Shown: positions 9,076 through 18,660, counted from the first letter of the stretch. The stretch is DNA of 64,000 nt from Marinimicrobium agarilyticum DSM 16975 (GCF_000423345.1 NZ_AUHU01000006.1:234839-298838), one strand, 5' to 3'. The notes: generated by a model not told the origin, from the sequence alone. Made by a program: numbers and translations.

Positions 9076-11289
9076 TCAGAATCGGTAGGTCACACCCGCC
9101 TGCACCGTGCGCGGGGCATTGGGGCGGGCGCCGAAGGGGCGGCGAGAGACCAGCTCACGCTCATCGGTGAGGTTGTCCACCACCAGTTGCAGACTCAGAT
9201 CCGAAGACCAATCGTAGCGTGCGGACACATCGACGGTGGTGTAAGCCGAGAGGCGGTCGCGCCCGGTCGGCTCGCCTTGCCCGGGCCGGTCACGCATTTC
9301 GCCAGAGTACTTCAGCGCAAGATCGACCTGCCAATCCAACGCCATCAGACCGATGCCGATGCGGGCCTGATGATCGGGCGTGTATGGCAGCTCATCTCCG
9401 GCTCGCACCGCGCCCCACTGGGAAAAGCCCGAGGTAAACTCACTCTGAAAAGCGGTTTCGGTATAGGTGTAGGCCAGGCTCAGGGGTACGCCAACCCGGT
9501 CGCTGAGCGAAAGCATCCAGTCCCCGGTCAACTCCAGACCGGCAATTTCCACTCGCCCACCGTTGAACTCCTCCCCCGGCTCGCAACCGGCATCGGACAC
9601 CCGGCAGCGACCGAGCAGATTATCGTAGTCGCTGAAAAAGCCGATGGCGTCCAGGGTCAACTCCCCGGCCTGATAGCGAAAGCCATATTCGAGGTTTAGG
9701 CTCTCTTCCGGTTCAACCGAATCGTCGGCGCCGGGTCCCGTGGGAGAAAACCCTTTGTTGACCCCCACGAGCAGCCCCAGGTTATCCGTCCACTCATAAA
9801 AGACGCCGGCACCGGGAATGACAATCTCCTGGGTGTTGCCGCGGCGGCCGCCATCGACGCGACTTTCCACCTCCCCTTCAATGTGCTCGGCGCGCAGACC
9901 CAGATTGATTTTCCAGGGGCCGCGGCGCAGTTCGTCGCTCACAAACAGGGCCCAGGCATCGGTTTCCGCCCGGTTATCGGTTTTCAGGGGCCGGTCACTT
10001 TCACCATCAAACACCAGCGTGCCGTCTTGTACCCGGTAGCCAAAAGGTTGATGACTCCGGTCGACATAATCGTGATGGAAGCGCAGACCTATGGCCATTT
10101 CGTGCTGCCACTGACCCAGGCCCAATTGGTGCTGGATTTCAGTTTCCAGCCCTTGGGATCCGTACTCACGGGCGTTGTCGGTCACATCGAGCCGATCTGA
10201 CAGACGATCGCTGGAGTTGATCTGCCCCCGCAACAGGGACAGTTGCCGACCAAAGATCTCGGGACGCTCGAAAACGCTGCCCGCACTCAGGTTCGAGGAG
10301 TAATCACCCTCATCCGCGGGGGCGGCAAAAAAGCCGTCCACCTTTTTCCAGGAACGATCAAAGCGGTTTAGGTACAGCTTGTTGATCCACTGCCAACCGG
10401 AAAGGAAACGGGCTTGGTGCAGCAGGTGCGCCTGAGTGTGCTCGGATTCGAACCGGTCGGCGGCACTTCCCAGGTAGCGACGATCCGGGTTGATTTCAAA
10501 GTCCTCATCGGTCAACCCCAGATAGGTTTCATTGGAGTCCTCATCCGCATAACCCAGTTTCAGAACCACGCTCTGCGCAATAGGAACGCCGGGGCGGGAC
10601 TCCCACCCCAGTTTGACGTTGAGATCGTTGCGCTCAAACCCCGTATCGTCGCCGCTATCCAACGCCTTGAAGCCGTCGGCGCCATAATTGAGAAAGTCCA
10701 CTCGGTAGCTGAACTGCTCTTGGCGATCGGCGTAGACCAGCCGCCCTTTCCGATAGCCATCGGTGCCAGCACTGAGCGACACCTGACCTTCGCGCTCAGA
10801 AGGCAGCGGCGCGGTGACCAGGTTGATGGCACCGCCCACGGTATGGGGGCCATAGTGAATCGCCGCGGGGCCCTTGAATACCTCCACCGCGCTCATCCGA
10901 TTGACGTTCGGCACGTAGTAGGCCGCCGGCGCCGAGTATGGCGCCGGCGCGATCAGGATGCCGTCTTCCATCAGCGTGATTTTCTGACTGCGCTCGGCGG
11001 TGGCGCCGCGAATGCCGATATTGGGCCGCAAGCCATAGCCGTCTTCGGTGCGGATATAAACACCGGGCACTTGGGTCAGCAGTTCATTGATATCGGTCTG
11101 GTCAAACCGGGCAATTGCCTCCTCGTCGAGAAAGCTCGCGGAACCCGCCGTCGAACGCACGGCGTCAGCACCGCCCGTGACCAGTATTTCCTGATAGACC
11201 AGTTGGGGAAGCTCAATGTCCTGAGCGCTGGCCAAGCCGCCAACCAGGGTCAATAACAAAGGCGTATATTTCAGTGGAGTCATGTTCAT
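9076..11289 (-). CDS. TonB-dependent outer-membrane receptor (FecA-like)
   Basis: A 737-residue outer-membrane transporter. It has a signal peptide ending ASA, a TonB-box-like stretch (QEILVTGG), a plug domain with GLRPNIGIRG and VEVFKGPAAIHYGPHTVGGAIN, and a long beta-barrel ending in an aromatic residue (AGVTYRF). The plug sequence resembles siderophore or iron-citrate receptors such as FecA. It is third in a unit after a DUF4856 lipoprotein and an imelysin; both families are repeatedly found beside such receptors, and the Fur-like box upstream supports iron or another metal chelate as the substrate. The ATG at 11289 is used; ATG 11283 is possible. Confidence 0.93.
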   Translation of the reverse strand: MNMTPLKYTPLLLTLVGGLASAQDIELPQLVYQEILVTGGADAVRSTAGSASFLDEEAIARFDQTDINELLTQVPGVYIRTEDGYGLRPNIGIRGATAERSQKITLMEDGILIAPAPYSAPAAYYVPNVNRMSAVEVFKGPAAIHYGPHTVGGAINLVTAPLPSEREGQVSLSAGTDGYRKGRLVYADRQEQFSYRVDFLNYGADGFKALDSGDDTGFERNDLNVKLGWESRPGVPIAQSVVLKLGYADEDSNETYLGLTDEDFEINPDRRYLGSAADRFESEHTQAHLLHQARFLSGWQWINKLYLNRFDRSWKKVDGFFAAPADEGDYSSNLSAGSVFERPEIFGRQLSLLRGQINSSDRLSDRLDVTDNAREYGSQGLETEIQHQLGLGQWQHEMAIGLRFHHDYVDRSHQPFGYRVQDGTLVFDGESDRPLKTDNRAETDAWALFVSDELRRGPWKINLGLRAEHIEGEVESRVDGGRRGNTQEIVIPGAGVFYEWTDNLGLLVGVNKGFSPTGPGADDSVEPEESLNLEYGFRYQAGELTLDAIGFFSDYDNLLGRCRVSDAGCEPGEEFNGGRVEIAGLELTGDWMLSLSDRVGVPLSLAYTYTETAFQSEFTSGFSQWGAVRAGDELPYTPDHQARIGIGLMALDWQVDLALKYSGEMRDRPGQGEPTGRDRLSAYTTVDVSARYDWSSDLSLQLVVDNLTDERELVSRRPFGARPNAPRTVQAGVTYRF

Positions 11290-11297
11290 TCCCGCGA

Positions 11298-12530
11298 TCA
11301 GTCGTTATCGGACTGCCCGCGCTCGGGCAAGTCGAGGTTGACGATGGTAATGAAGTCCGTGCGCAGCCGGTCGGTTACCCGCTTGAGATAAGCGTGGGCG
11401 GCACAGGCACCGGGATAATTGTCCGCCGGATTGGCGGCGGCGTTCAGGCAATTCTGGGCGCTGCCGGAGGCCAGCTGTTCGCGCATTTCTTGCAACAACG
11501 AGGGGCTTGAATAGCCGGCGCGAACCTGGGCGTCGATGACGGCATCCTCGAAGGCTTCTTTGACATCCGGGAAGCCTTCGTAGACGAAGATGTCATCAAA
11601 ACCCAGGCCATTGCCGCCCTTGAAGCCGACCAGAAACGCCTCCGCATTCGCGGCGACATTGTCCATGGAGGTCTCACTGTAGGGGGACTCCACGGCCTCC
11701 GGGCAGGCGACTGCGTTGCAATTGGAGTGAAGGCCAGTAGGTACGCCAAGCTTGCGGTCTTTGGTTTGAAGCTCAATGTAGAACAGCGCATCCGATAAGG
11801 CTTTGAGATTGACCTCCTGGTTAGCGGGGTTCACCCACTCAAAACGGTAATCGTTCCCTTCCGGCTGCCAGGCTTGGACCAGTGTCTGTGAGGCGTCCAC
11901 GAGGTCATCGGCCAGACGCTGGGCATAAGCGCAACGCTGCTCGCGACGAGTCTGTTCCGGTAGATCATTCCATCCCTGAGTTTCACTGATCTGGGACGGA
12001 CAATGATGAGTAAGGTCCTCAGAAAACAGCAAGTACTCCAACGCATCAAGGCCGCGCGCGTTAACCGAACGCGAACTCAGGTCGAAACCTTCATCCTGGG
12101 CAAGCACCACACTCTGATCCACGGCGCATTCGCTCAGCGGCGCCGAGCTGCCAAAGGAATAAATCCGGTTGCGCAAAGCGCCGCCGTTGGCCGCGAGAGG
12201 TCCGACCTGGAACAGCTCCACCCGCTGCCACTGGTCCATCGCCCTGCGCCACTGGTCACGCACCCGCTCCGGGGTAGTCGCGCGGTCGGGGTCAGTCAGC
12301 GCTTCGCAGTAAAATTGCACCGAATTGAGCCCTTCGGCGAGCTCCTCGGCTTGCTCAGCGAATGCCCGGTATTCGGGCAAGAACACGTTGTCTGCATAAT
12401 TCGCCATCATGCCCTGATAATCAAAGCCGCGAGCGGCATTCTCCGACTCGGCGCCACCAGATTGATCGTCACCGACGCAGCCGCCAACGACCAACACCAG
12501 CAACGGAATGGCCCAGCGATTAATTCGCAT
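11298..12530 (-). CDS. Imelysin-family (M75, IrpA-like) lipoprotein
   Basis: A 410-residue exported lipoprotein. The signal peptide ends in a lipobox (VVGGC). The body belongs to the imelysin family: repeated helices, the segment RGLDALEYLLF, and a second bundle ending with KRVTDRLRTDF. Imelysins are linked to iron uptake but show no confirmed peptidase activity. The family's GxHxxE motif is read here as G-L-D-A-L-E, with Asp in the His position. The ATG at 12530 has AGGAG eight bases upstream, so the 13 codons before it are not used. It sits between the DUF4856 gene and the TonB-dependent receptor. Confidence 0.9.
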   Translation of the reverse strand: MRINRWAIPLLVLVVGGCVGDDQSGGAESENAARGFDYQGMMANYADNVFLPEYRAFAEQAEELAEGLNSVQFYCEALTDPDRATTPERVRDQWRRAMDQWQRVELFQVGPLAANGGALRNRIYSFGSSAPLSECAVDQSVVLAQDEGFDLSSRSVNARGLDALEYLLFSEDLTHHCPSQISETQGWNDLPEQTRREQRCAYAQRLADDLVDASQTLVQAWQPEGNDYRFEWVNPANQEVNLKALSDALFYIELQTKDRKLGVPTGLHSNCNAVACPEAVESPYSETSMDNVAANAEAFLVGFKGGNGLGFDDIFVYEGFPDVKEAFEDAVIDAQVRAGYSSPSLLQEMREQLASGSAQNCLNAAANPADNYPGACAAHAYLKRVTDRLRTDFITIVNLDLPERGQSDND

Positions 12531-12570
12531 CACACTTGAACTCCTAATTCGCTCGTTCTCCCAACGCACA

Positions 12571-12603
12571 ACAGGCGAGCCCCCGAAACGGGAGCTCGCC
12601 TGT
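12571..12603. repeat. Intercistronic hairpin between DUF4856 and imelysin genes
   Basis: A perfect 10-bp inverted repeat (ACAGGCGAGC with GCTCGCCTGT) plus an inner CCCG/CGGG stem around AAA. It lies in the 93-base gap between the two genes. There is no U tract on either strand, so it is more likely an RNA-processing or stability element than a classic terminator. Confidence 0.55.
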
Positions 12604-12623
12604 TCGCCTGGGTCAATTAAGGC

Positions 12624-14150
12624 TTACCAGTTTTCAACGTTTTCAGTATCAAAACCGTAGGCGTCCTGCATCAGCGCGCGGGCCGCCAGCAGGTCGGCAA
12701 CGTACTGATCCACGCCGCCCTCAAAATCCACACCCGCCTGTGTGCCGTCAGCCAGCACGGGAGCATCACCCATGGCCGCGAGAATCTCTTTCAAATCAGC
12801 CAGCGAATCGGCATCCGCACGGAACGGCGATACGGGGCTGAATTGCAGATTCAGGGCAAAGCCTTTCATTTCGCTCCAGTGCTTGGCCAAATCTTTGAAG
12901 TGAGCCAGGTCCTGGAACTTACCGTCTTCCACCGCTTCCAGATCGGCCACGGTATCGTTGATATAGTGCACCACGGTCGCCGCCACACACTGCTCCCAGG
13001 TCAGCGCCGCCACTTCAATTTGCTCATCGAGCTCGGCCTGGCGCGCTTCGGTCAGCTCGCCCGCTTCTGCTGCTTCGCGCAGAATGGCGCGACCGGTCAG
13101 GAAGGCCTGGAACACGTCGGTGGTGTAGTCGGTAGGATTGCTGTTATCGGCGGTACCCGCGTCGCGCTTGGCGCAGTTAGTGGAGTTGCCGAAATTGAAT
13201 TCGCTACGGATGTCGATGGCATCGTCGTTATTGCTATCCATGTAGCCGACGTTGCGGATTTCATCAAGGGTGTAATCACCGTAGTCGCGCGCCGCACCGA
13301 AGTACCCAAATGCTTCATCCCAATTGTGCTCCCCTTCGGTATAGGCATTGTCGCCTTCCCGTTCGAGCATAGCGGCAAAATCGGCCTGCAAATAATCGTT
13401 GGTTCCCTGCGAAAAGGCCACGGCGCCCAGCAGAAACTTTTGCGTCAATTGCCGGAAATCCCGACCGTGAGCATCGACGGTTACGGTATCCAGCGGCACT
13501 GGCCCATCGACCGTTTCAATCAGCGGAGCGACACCGTCGGTGGCCTGTTCAGCCAAGGCCGCGAAGTAGTAATCCACCAGGTCCACCGGCAGGGCGTCGG
13601 TATCCAGCCCATCTTCCCATCCGAAAAAGTCATCGTCGATCAGCTTGTCGGCTTCGCCATTGCCCTGGCCGTCGCCCCCCGCAATCTTGCCGATCAGGTC
13701 CTTGCCGTCGGCAATGGCGCCGTAAGTCAGCTCACCGGAGTCTTCAGGCAGAATATCCATGCCGCCGAGATCCCGAGCATTAAATTCGGTGGTAATGTCA
13801 TCGGAGGTCGCGGAATCGAAGCGGAAATAGAAGTTCAGGCGGGCTTCAACGCTCTCCTGACCGGCGTCTTCTTCCAGACCGTTCATTTCAACGGTCAGGT
13901 CCTCGATGAGAATGTGGCGCTTGGTCTGGCCGGTGTAAGAAACCGTGCTCTCATCGTCGGCGTTGGGGAAAGCATAGGTGGTGGGTACCTCCAGGCTATC
14001 ACTACCGTCATCACCGTCATCGTTATCCTCATTCTCACCGGGTTGCTCTTCAGCGGGGGGCTCGTCATCATTATTGTCACTGCCACCACAAGCGGTCAGC
14101 GTGACGGTGGCCAGTATCGCCAGAAACAAGACATACCATCGAAAATTCAC
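12624..14150 (-). CDS. DUF4856 lipoprotein
   Basis: A secreted lipoprotein of 508 residues. The signal peptide ends in the lipobox LTAC, followed by an acidic Asp/Glu-rich linker and then the DUF4856 signature VPTTYAFPNADDESTVSYTG. The C-terminal half is helical and acidic. Family members are typically encoded beside imelysins and TonB-dependent receptors, as here, but have no assigned biochemical function. The GTG at 14150 is chosen because AAGGAG lies six bases before it and the lipoprotein signal follows directly. It is first in the unit, about 100 bases downstream of a Fur-like box. Confidence 0.85.
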   Translation of the reverse strand: MNFRWYVLFLAILATVTLTACGGSDNNDDEPPAEEQPGENEDNDDGDDGSDSLEVPTTYAFPNADDESTVSYTGQTKRHILIEDLTVEMNGLEEDAGQESVEARLNFYFRFDSATSDDITTEFNARDLGGMDILPEDSGELTYGAIADGKDLIGKIAGGDGQGNGEADKLIDDDFFGWEDGLDTDALPVDLVDYYFAALAEQATDGVAPLIETVDGPVPLDTVTVDAHGRDFRQLTQKFLLGAVAFSQGTNDYLQADFAAMLEREGDNAYTEGEHNWDEAFGYFGAARDYGDYTLDEIRNVGYMDSNNDDAIDIRSEFNFGNSTNCAKRDAGTADNSNPTDYTTDVFQAFLTGRAILREAAEAGELTEARQAELDEQIEVAALTWEQCVAATVVHYINDTVADLEAVEDGKFQDLAHFKDLAKHWSEMKGFALNLQFSPVSPFRADADSLADLKEILAAMGDAPVLADGTQAGVDFEGGVDQYVADLLAARALMQDAYGFDTENVENW

Positions 14151-14252
14151 AGGTTTCTCCTTGGTAAAATATAAACAACGATGAGGAAGGGCCTGGAGCA
14201 CTCAGTTGACACTGATTCCCACCCTTCAGTTAATCTTAATAGTACTTTAAAA

Positions 14253-14267
14253 TAAGATTGATTATCA
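14253..14267. promoter_or_regulatory. Fur-like box upstream of the DUF4856-imelysin-TonB unit
   Basis: On the minus strand the 15 bases read TGATAATCAATCTTA, which matches the Fur 7-1-7 core (TGATAATCATTATCA) at 12 of 15 positions. It lies in an AT-rich stretch about 100 bases before the GTG of the first gene. Iron control is inferred from this and from the gene content. Confidence 0.5.
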
Positions 14268-14337
14268 AACACAATATCATTAGAGGTGATTGCTCCCATA
14301 CAGCGAAGCGAAGTCTCTGCCCCTTTCAATCAATGCT

Positions 14338-14766
14338 ATGATGGCTTCCATGAACTACGATATTGCCTTCAAACGTGTCTACGAACCCACGGATAGCGCT
14401 GATGGTGCCCGAGTGTTGGTGGATCGCCTATGGCCTCGGGGCAAGCGCCACGAGGACCTGCAACTGGCAGAATGGTATCGGGACGCCTCCCCCTCTTCGG
14501 CCCTGAGGCGAGCCTGGCACCAGAACGACATTGATGAGCAGCGCTTTACCGACAACTACCGCAAGGAGCTGCAAGCCCACCCCGAGGTGTTAACCCCCCT
14601 GATGCGACATGCCCGCGAGGGCCGGCTGAGCCTGCTCACTGCCACCCGCAACCCGGATCACTCTCACCTACCGGTGCTTCGAGACGCCCTGCTGGATCAC
14701 CTGGCCCGCGAGGACGAGCAGGCCGATGGCCGCGAGCCCAGTTCCCCTACTTGCTACGAAGGTTAG
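14338..14766 (+). CDS. DUF488 (YeaO-like) family protein, second copy
   Basis: A soluble protein of about 142 residues with the DUF488 signatures DGARVLVDRLWPRGKRHEDL and LSLLTATRNPDHSHLPVL. It is clearly related to the protein at 929-1285 but diverged and has an extra C-terminal tail. An ATG at 14338 is used; the ATG at 14350 (MNYDIAF) is an equally plausible start because homology begins there. The frame is open further upstream without recognisable sequence. Function unknown. Confidence 0.8.
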   Translation: MMASMNYDIAFKRVYEPTDSADGARVLVDRLWPRGKRHEDLQLAEWYRDASPSSALRRAWHQNDIDEQRFTDNYRKELQAHPEVLTPLMRHAREGRLSLLTATRNPDHSHLPVLRDALLDHLAREDEQADGREPSSPTCYEG

Positions 14767-14785
14767 CTAGCGCTCACCCACAACA

Positions 14786-15517
14786 ATGACTTCTCGCATG
14801 ACTGACTCCACCACCCGGACGATTTCCGACGGTTCCCAGCACGCCTGGGTGCGCCAGGACCTGGCCTCCTCTTTCCAATTTCAGTGGTTTGACCCGCAGG
14901 CCTGGGGCGCCTCGGCCGAACCGGTCAACGCAGGCGGCCGCGGAGCCGCCTGGTTTCTGAAAGACACGCAAGGTCGTTGGGTTCTTCGCCACTACCGCCG
15001 CGGAGGCCTTCCCGGAAAACTGTTGACTGACCGCTACCTCTATCTCGGGCAACACCGTGTACGCTCGGTAAAAGAGTTCCTGCTGCTAGAGTCTCTCCTC
15101 AAGCAGGGTTTGCCAGTCCCCGCCCCCATCGCCGCCTGGTACCAACGGCAGGGCCTTACTTACCGGGCGGCTCTGATCATCGAGCGTCTGGAGGGCGTCC
15201 GCTCTCTGCTTAGCCTGAACCGGCCTGAGCACGCTCCGCTTTGGGAAGCGGCCGGTCGCTGCATTCGACGCTTCCACGACGCCGGAGTGGATCACGCCGA
15301 CCTGAACGCGACCAACATTCTGGTTCGCCCGGATTCGGGGGAGGTATTTCTGATTGATTTCGACCGGAGCGTGCAGCTCGCCAAAGCGCCCGCCGGGGCA
15401 CACTGGAAAGCGGCCAACCTGGCCCGATTGGAGCGGGGCATTTACAAACATTGGGCAGCCGATGCCGCCACGACGCCGCCGCCCCTTCTGAAAGCCTTGA
15501 TGCAAGGCTATGCCTGA
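14786..15517 (+). CDS. kdkA: 3-deoxy-D-manno-octulosonic acid kinase
   Basis: A 243-residue kinase that phosphorylates the Kdo residue of the LPS inner core, an inner-leaflet step in lipopolysaccharide assembly. It has the kinase-like fold signatures of KdkA: GGRGAAWFL near the N-terminus, the LLTDRYLYLGQHRVRSVKEF segment, the catalytic loop DHADLNATNIL and the metal-binding LIDFDRS. It opens the LPS gene cluster, and its stop overlaps the start of the next glycosyltransferase by 8 bases. Confidence 0.92.
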   Translation: MTSRMTDSTTRTISDGSQHAWVRQDLASSFQFQWFDPQAWGASAEPVNAGGRGAAWFLKDTQGRWVLRHYRRGGLPGKLLTDRYLYLGQHRVRSVKEFLLLESLLKQGLPVPAPIAAWYQRQGLTYRAALIIERLEGVRSLLSLNRPEHAPLWEAAGRCIRRFHDAGVDHADLNATNILVRPDSGEVFLIDFDRSVQLAKAPAGAHWKAANLARLERGIYKHWAADAATTPPPLLKALMQGYA

Positions 15518-16463
15518 CGGGCAGAGCCCATCGCCCCGTGGTAGAATGCCGCGATTTTTGGTCCGAGTGGTCTCCGCTATGTTCGACGCCTTCCGCCTCG
15601 CCTTCTACCGCCTGGCTGCCAAGGGCTGGGTTCCCGCCCGCTGGTTTGAACCGGCCCTACCGCCGGTGTCCGCGCGCGCGCCCAGAACCGGACATCTGAG
15701 CCTTGAGGTGGTCAGCCATTGCTGGAATTACTCTCACTTTCTGGCCTACCAGCTCAGTTCCCTGGTCCTGTTTCCACCCACCCGGCTCAACGTCACAATG
15801 ACCGTGTTCTATTGCCCCGAAGACCAGCAGACCGAACGCCTACTGGCGTTCTTCGCCAAGCAGTCCGTCCCTGGCGTGACCTGGAATTGGCAACCGCTGC
15901 CACGCCAGCAGCTTTTCCGCCGCGGCATCGGGCGCAACAAGGCGGCACTGGGCACCCACGCCGACTGGGTCTGGTTTACCGATTGCGACCTGATGTTCCG
16001 GGACGGCTGTCTCGATGCCCTCGCCGAGCTACTGCAAAGCCGACAAAGCGCCTTGGTGTTTCCCGAGGAAGAGCGATGCACCGACCTACTCGCCGAAGAC
16101 AACCCCATGCTGAAAGCCGGAACGGGCGAGCCTCAGGTGCTGGACATCGACACCTCTTCGTTCACCACGAAATTTCCCTCCAAAGCCACCGGGCCGCTGC
16201 AGATTGCCCACGGCGATGTCTGCCGCGCGGTGGGCTACTGTCGCAACATCGACCTGTACCAGCAGCCGGTCGAGCAGTTTGCCAAATGTCACGAAGACCG
16301 GGCGTTTCGCTGGCTGGTGCGCAGCCAGGGTGAGCCCCTTCCCATTCCGGGCGTCTATCGTATCCGCCACATCAGCAAGGGCCGCTACACCGGCAGCAAA
16401 GCCAACACCGGCGTTCGCACCGCCCTTCGCCGTCTGCAATCCTGGCTGAGAGACCGCACCTGA
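15510..16463 (+). CDS. Glycosyltransferase, family 2-like
   Basis: A putative glycosyltransferase of up to 317 residues. The segment VVSHCWNYSHFLAYQL and the acidic metal-binding motif DWVWFTDCDLMF fit a GT-A fold enzyme. C-terminal residues HEDRAFRWLV and the basic tail are common in LPS enzymes. Several starts are possible: ATG 15510 overlapping kdkA, 15546, or 15579 just before the conserved part. It shares a TGATG stop/start with the next gene, so both belong to the kdkA operon. Donor and acceptor sugars are not predictable. Confidence 0.75.
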   Translation: MPDGQSPSPRGRMPRFLVRVVSAMFDAFRLAFYRLAAKGWVPARWFEPALPPVSARAPRTGHLSLEVVSHCWNYSHFLAYQLSSLVLFPPTRLNVTMTVFYCPEDQQTERLLAFFAKQSVPGVTWNWQPLPRQQLFRRGIGRNKAALGTHADWVWFTDCDLMFRDGCLDALAELLQSRQSALVFPEEERCTDLLAEDNPMLKAGTGEPQVLDIDTSSFTTKFPSKATGPLQIAHGDVCRAVGYCRNIDLYQQPVEQFAKCHEDRAFRWLVRSQGEPLPIPGVYRIRHISKGRYTGSKANTGVRTALRRLQSWLRDRT

Positions 16464-17422
16464 TGAGCGAGACCGCAGGCACCGATACCATCGTGCTGAC
16501 GCCCACCTGGGCCGGTGATCTGGACCACTTCCGACTGCTGCGCGCCTCCTTGGCGCGCTCGCCCCTGGCCGCCCTCGAACACCATGTAGTGGTCCAGACC
16601 GAAGACTTGCCACTGTTCCGGAAATTCGCCGAGGAGCCCAACGTCGTGCTGCGCTCCACCGCCGAGGTACTGCCTCCAATCGTGGAAAAGCACCGACGCC
16701 GGGCCCGCCATATCGGCGCCCACGCCGGCCGGCACCTGACCCGCATCAGCGGCAGCCTGCGCCGTACCCTCGGCTGGCCCCGCTGGCCCTCCTACACCGG
16801 TTGGCATACCCAGCAACTGTGCAAGTTGGCGGTGGCGAGCGAAAGGGAGCGCGCCACCACCATCGTCCTGGATTCCGACGTGGTGGTGACCCCATCGGCG
16901 CACATCAATGACTTTCGCACCCCCGGAGCGGTGGTCTGCTTCGCTCAGTGGCAGCCCCTCAGTTCACTCAGAGGCAAGGTGCGCAAATGGGTCGACAACG
17001 CGGCCGAGTTGACCGACACCATCCCCACCAGCGAAGCGCAGAACGTAAACACCTACTTTGATACTCCGTTTGTTCTCGATGGCGAGGTACTGAGGGCAAT
17101 GCTCTCGTACCTCGAGGCGCGCAGCGGCCTGCCCTGGTGGCAACACCTACTGAACCAGCCGCCGCGTCGCTGGTCCGAGTTCGGTCTGTACAAGCAGTAC
17201 CTGAAAACCTGGAGCCGACAGCCCGTGGACTGGCGCGCCCCGGAGCAGATGCACTACCTCTTCGACACCAGTAATGCCGCGGCGGTGGTAAAACAGGTGA
17301 CCCACTTGTTTCAAAGGCCCGACATCCACTACATTACGCTTCATTCCCAGAGCAGCGGCAAGCATGACTGGGGCGCCAGCGACTACACGGAAAGCCTGCT
17401 CGAATGGATCAACACGCTATGA
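16463..17422 (+). CDS. DUF6492-type glycosyltransferase
   Basis: A 319-residue protein resembling the DUF6492 group of putative GT-A glycosyltransferases. The N-terminal strand TIVLTPTWAGDLDHFRLL, the WHTQQLCKLAVA segment and a DSD metal motif in TTIVLDSDVVV support this. Its ATG overlaps the previous stop (TGATG), and its own stop overlaps the ATG of the O-antigen ligase gene (ATGA), so translation of the three is coupled. The product probably adds a sugar to the LPS core or O-chain. Confidence 0.72.
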   Translation: MSETAGTDTIVLTPTWAGDLDHFRLLRASLARSPLAALEHHVVVQTEDLPLFRKFAEEPNVVLRSTAEVLPPIVEKHRRRARHIGAHAGRHLTRISGSLRRTLGWPRWPSYTGWHTQQLCKLAVASERERATTIVLDSDVVVTPSAHINDFRTPGAVVCFAQWQPLSSLRGKVRKWVDNAAELTDTIPTSEAQNVNTYFDTPFVLDGEVLRAMLSYLEARSGLPWWQHLLNQPPRRWSEFGLYKQYLKTWSRQPVDWRAPEQMHYLFDTSNAAAVVKQVTHLFQRPDIHYITLHSQSSGKHDWGASDYTESLLEWINTL

Positions 17423-18660
17423 CAGCCAATGACCGGGAACGCCCCCTGGGCCGGTATCAGCAAAAACTGCCGACCCTGTTTTTGATATGGATTGTGCTAT
17501 CCGCCATTTCCCCCCACCCGGACCTCTTTAAAGGGTGGTTTCATCTGGCCATGAGCATTCCGCTGCTGGTCCTGATGACCATGGGGCGACTGCGCATCGA
17601 TACGACAGACGCATTGTTGCGCGTCTGTGCCGGACTATTGCTTTATACGACGGTAGGCTCCCTGATCATCAGCGACGCCGACTGGAGTCTGCACCTGCAT
17701 GCGCTTCGGTGGAGCTTCGAAACACTGTTACTGATCCTGGTGCTCTTCCTGGCATTGCCGCCTCTACTCAAAAACCCGTTGTTTCTCGGGCGATTTCTGT
17801 TGACGTGCGTCATTCTCGGCGGCCTTTCGGCATTGATCATTTTCGGGGTTTTCCAGGATTTCTCGGGGCGACTCAGTGGGATCGGCGCCCTGTATCAGCC
17901 CATTGAAGGCGTCTCGGTGTTGATCGTGTACTTGAGTATTGGCGCTTTCCTGTTATGGCAAGAGCGCCACAAACTGACCGTGAAGGACCAGACCCTGCTT
18001 TTCTCCGCACTGATTCTGACCTGTGCCTGTACCCTGCTCTCGGGAAGCCGGGGACCTACGCTGGCGCTGGCGCTGATCGTTGGCTATTGCCTGCTCGTAG
18101 GCGCCATAGCCCATCGCCACTGGAAAATTCTACTGATCACCACCGCTTGCCTGATCATCGCGCTGGGGTGTGTGCTTTGGCTTTACGGCCTCAATGATTT
18201 CATTGAACTCATGGTAGAGCGAGGCACCTCCTACCGGTTGCTTCTGTGGACGGCCCACCTTCAATATCCGCCGGAGTCATTGCTGTTTGGCCACGGAGCT
18301 GCCACAGACCTTGAAACGACGACCGCCGGCCTGAAAATCTACAAGGAGGCCGGCATCGGGACGGCGCAACCGCACAACCTGTTCATCGGTACCTTCGCGC
18401 AAACCGGACTGGTAGGTCTGGCACTCCTGTTACTACTTCTTGGGACCATATTGCGTGCGATCTACACGGCCAACTCCACCCCTACCGCCAAATGGTATAT
18501 GCTGGGAATCTTTGGTGTCGTCATGATGCTGGTGGCCACCAATACCTATACCCTAATCATTTCCGTCAAAACCATTTGGTTGTACACTTGGTTTCCACTC
18601 ATTTTTCTTTGGTTGTGGAGCCAACAGACGCATCAGCCCCAGACCGACGTTCCTGAATAA
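17419..18660 (+). CDS. O-antigen ligase family membrane protein
   Basis: A 413-residue inner-membrane protein with about eleven hydrophobic segments and a large periplasmic loop near residues 265-320. LLSGSRGPTLALAL and FGHGAATDLETT together with QPHNLFIGTFAQTGLVGL form the Wzy_C / O-antigen ligase pattern, including the conserved His-Asn in PHN. WaaL-type enzymes join undecaprenyl-linked O-antigen to lipid A-core; Wzy polymerases share the fold, so the exact activity is not certain. The ATG at 17419 is preferred over 17404 because it forms an ATGA overlap with the preceding stop. Confidence 0.85.
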   Translation: MTANDRERPLGRYQQKLPTLFLIWIVLSAISPHPDLFKGWFHLAMSIPLLVLMTMGRLRIDTTDALLRVCAGLLLYTTVGSLIISDADWSLHLHALRWSFETLLLILVLFLALPPLLKNPLFLGRFLLTCVILGGLSALIIFGVFQDFSGRLSGIGALYQPIEGVSVLIVYLSIGAFLLWQERHKLTVKDQTLLFSALILTCACTLLSGSRGPTLALALIVGYCLLVGAIAHRHWKILLITTACLIIALGCVLWLYGLNDFIELMVERGTSYRLLLWTAHLQYPPESLLFGHGAATDLETTTAGLKIYKEAGIGTAQPHNLFIGTFAQTGLVGLALLLLLLGTILRAIYTANSTPTAKWYMLGIFGVVMMLVATNTYTLIISVKTIWLYTWFPLIFLWLWSQQTHQPQTDVPE

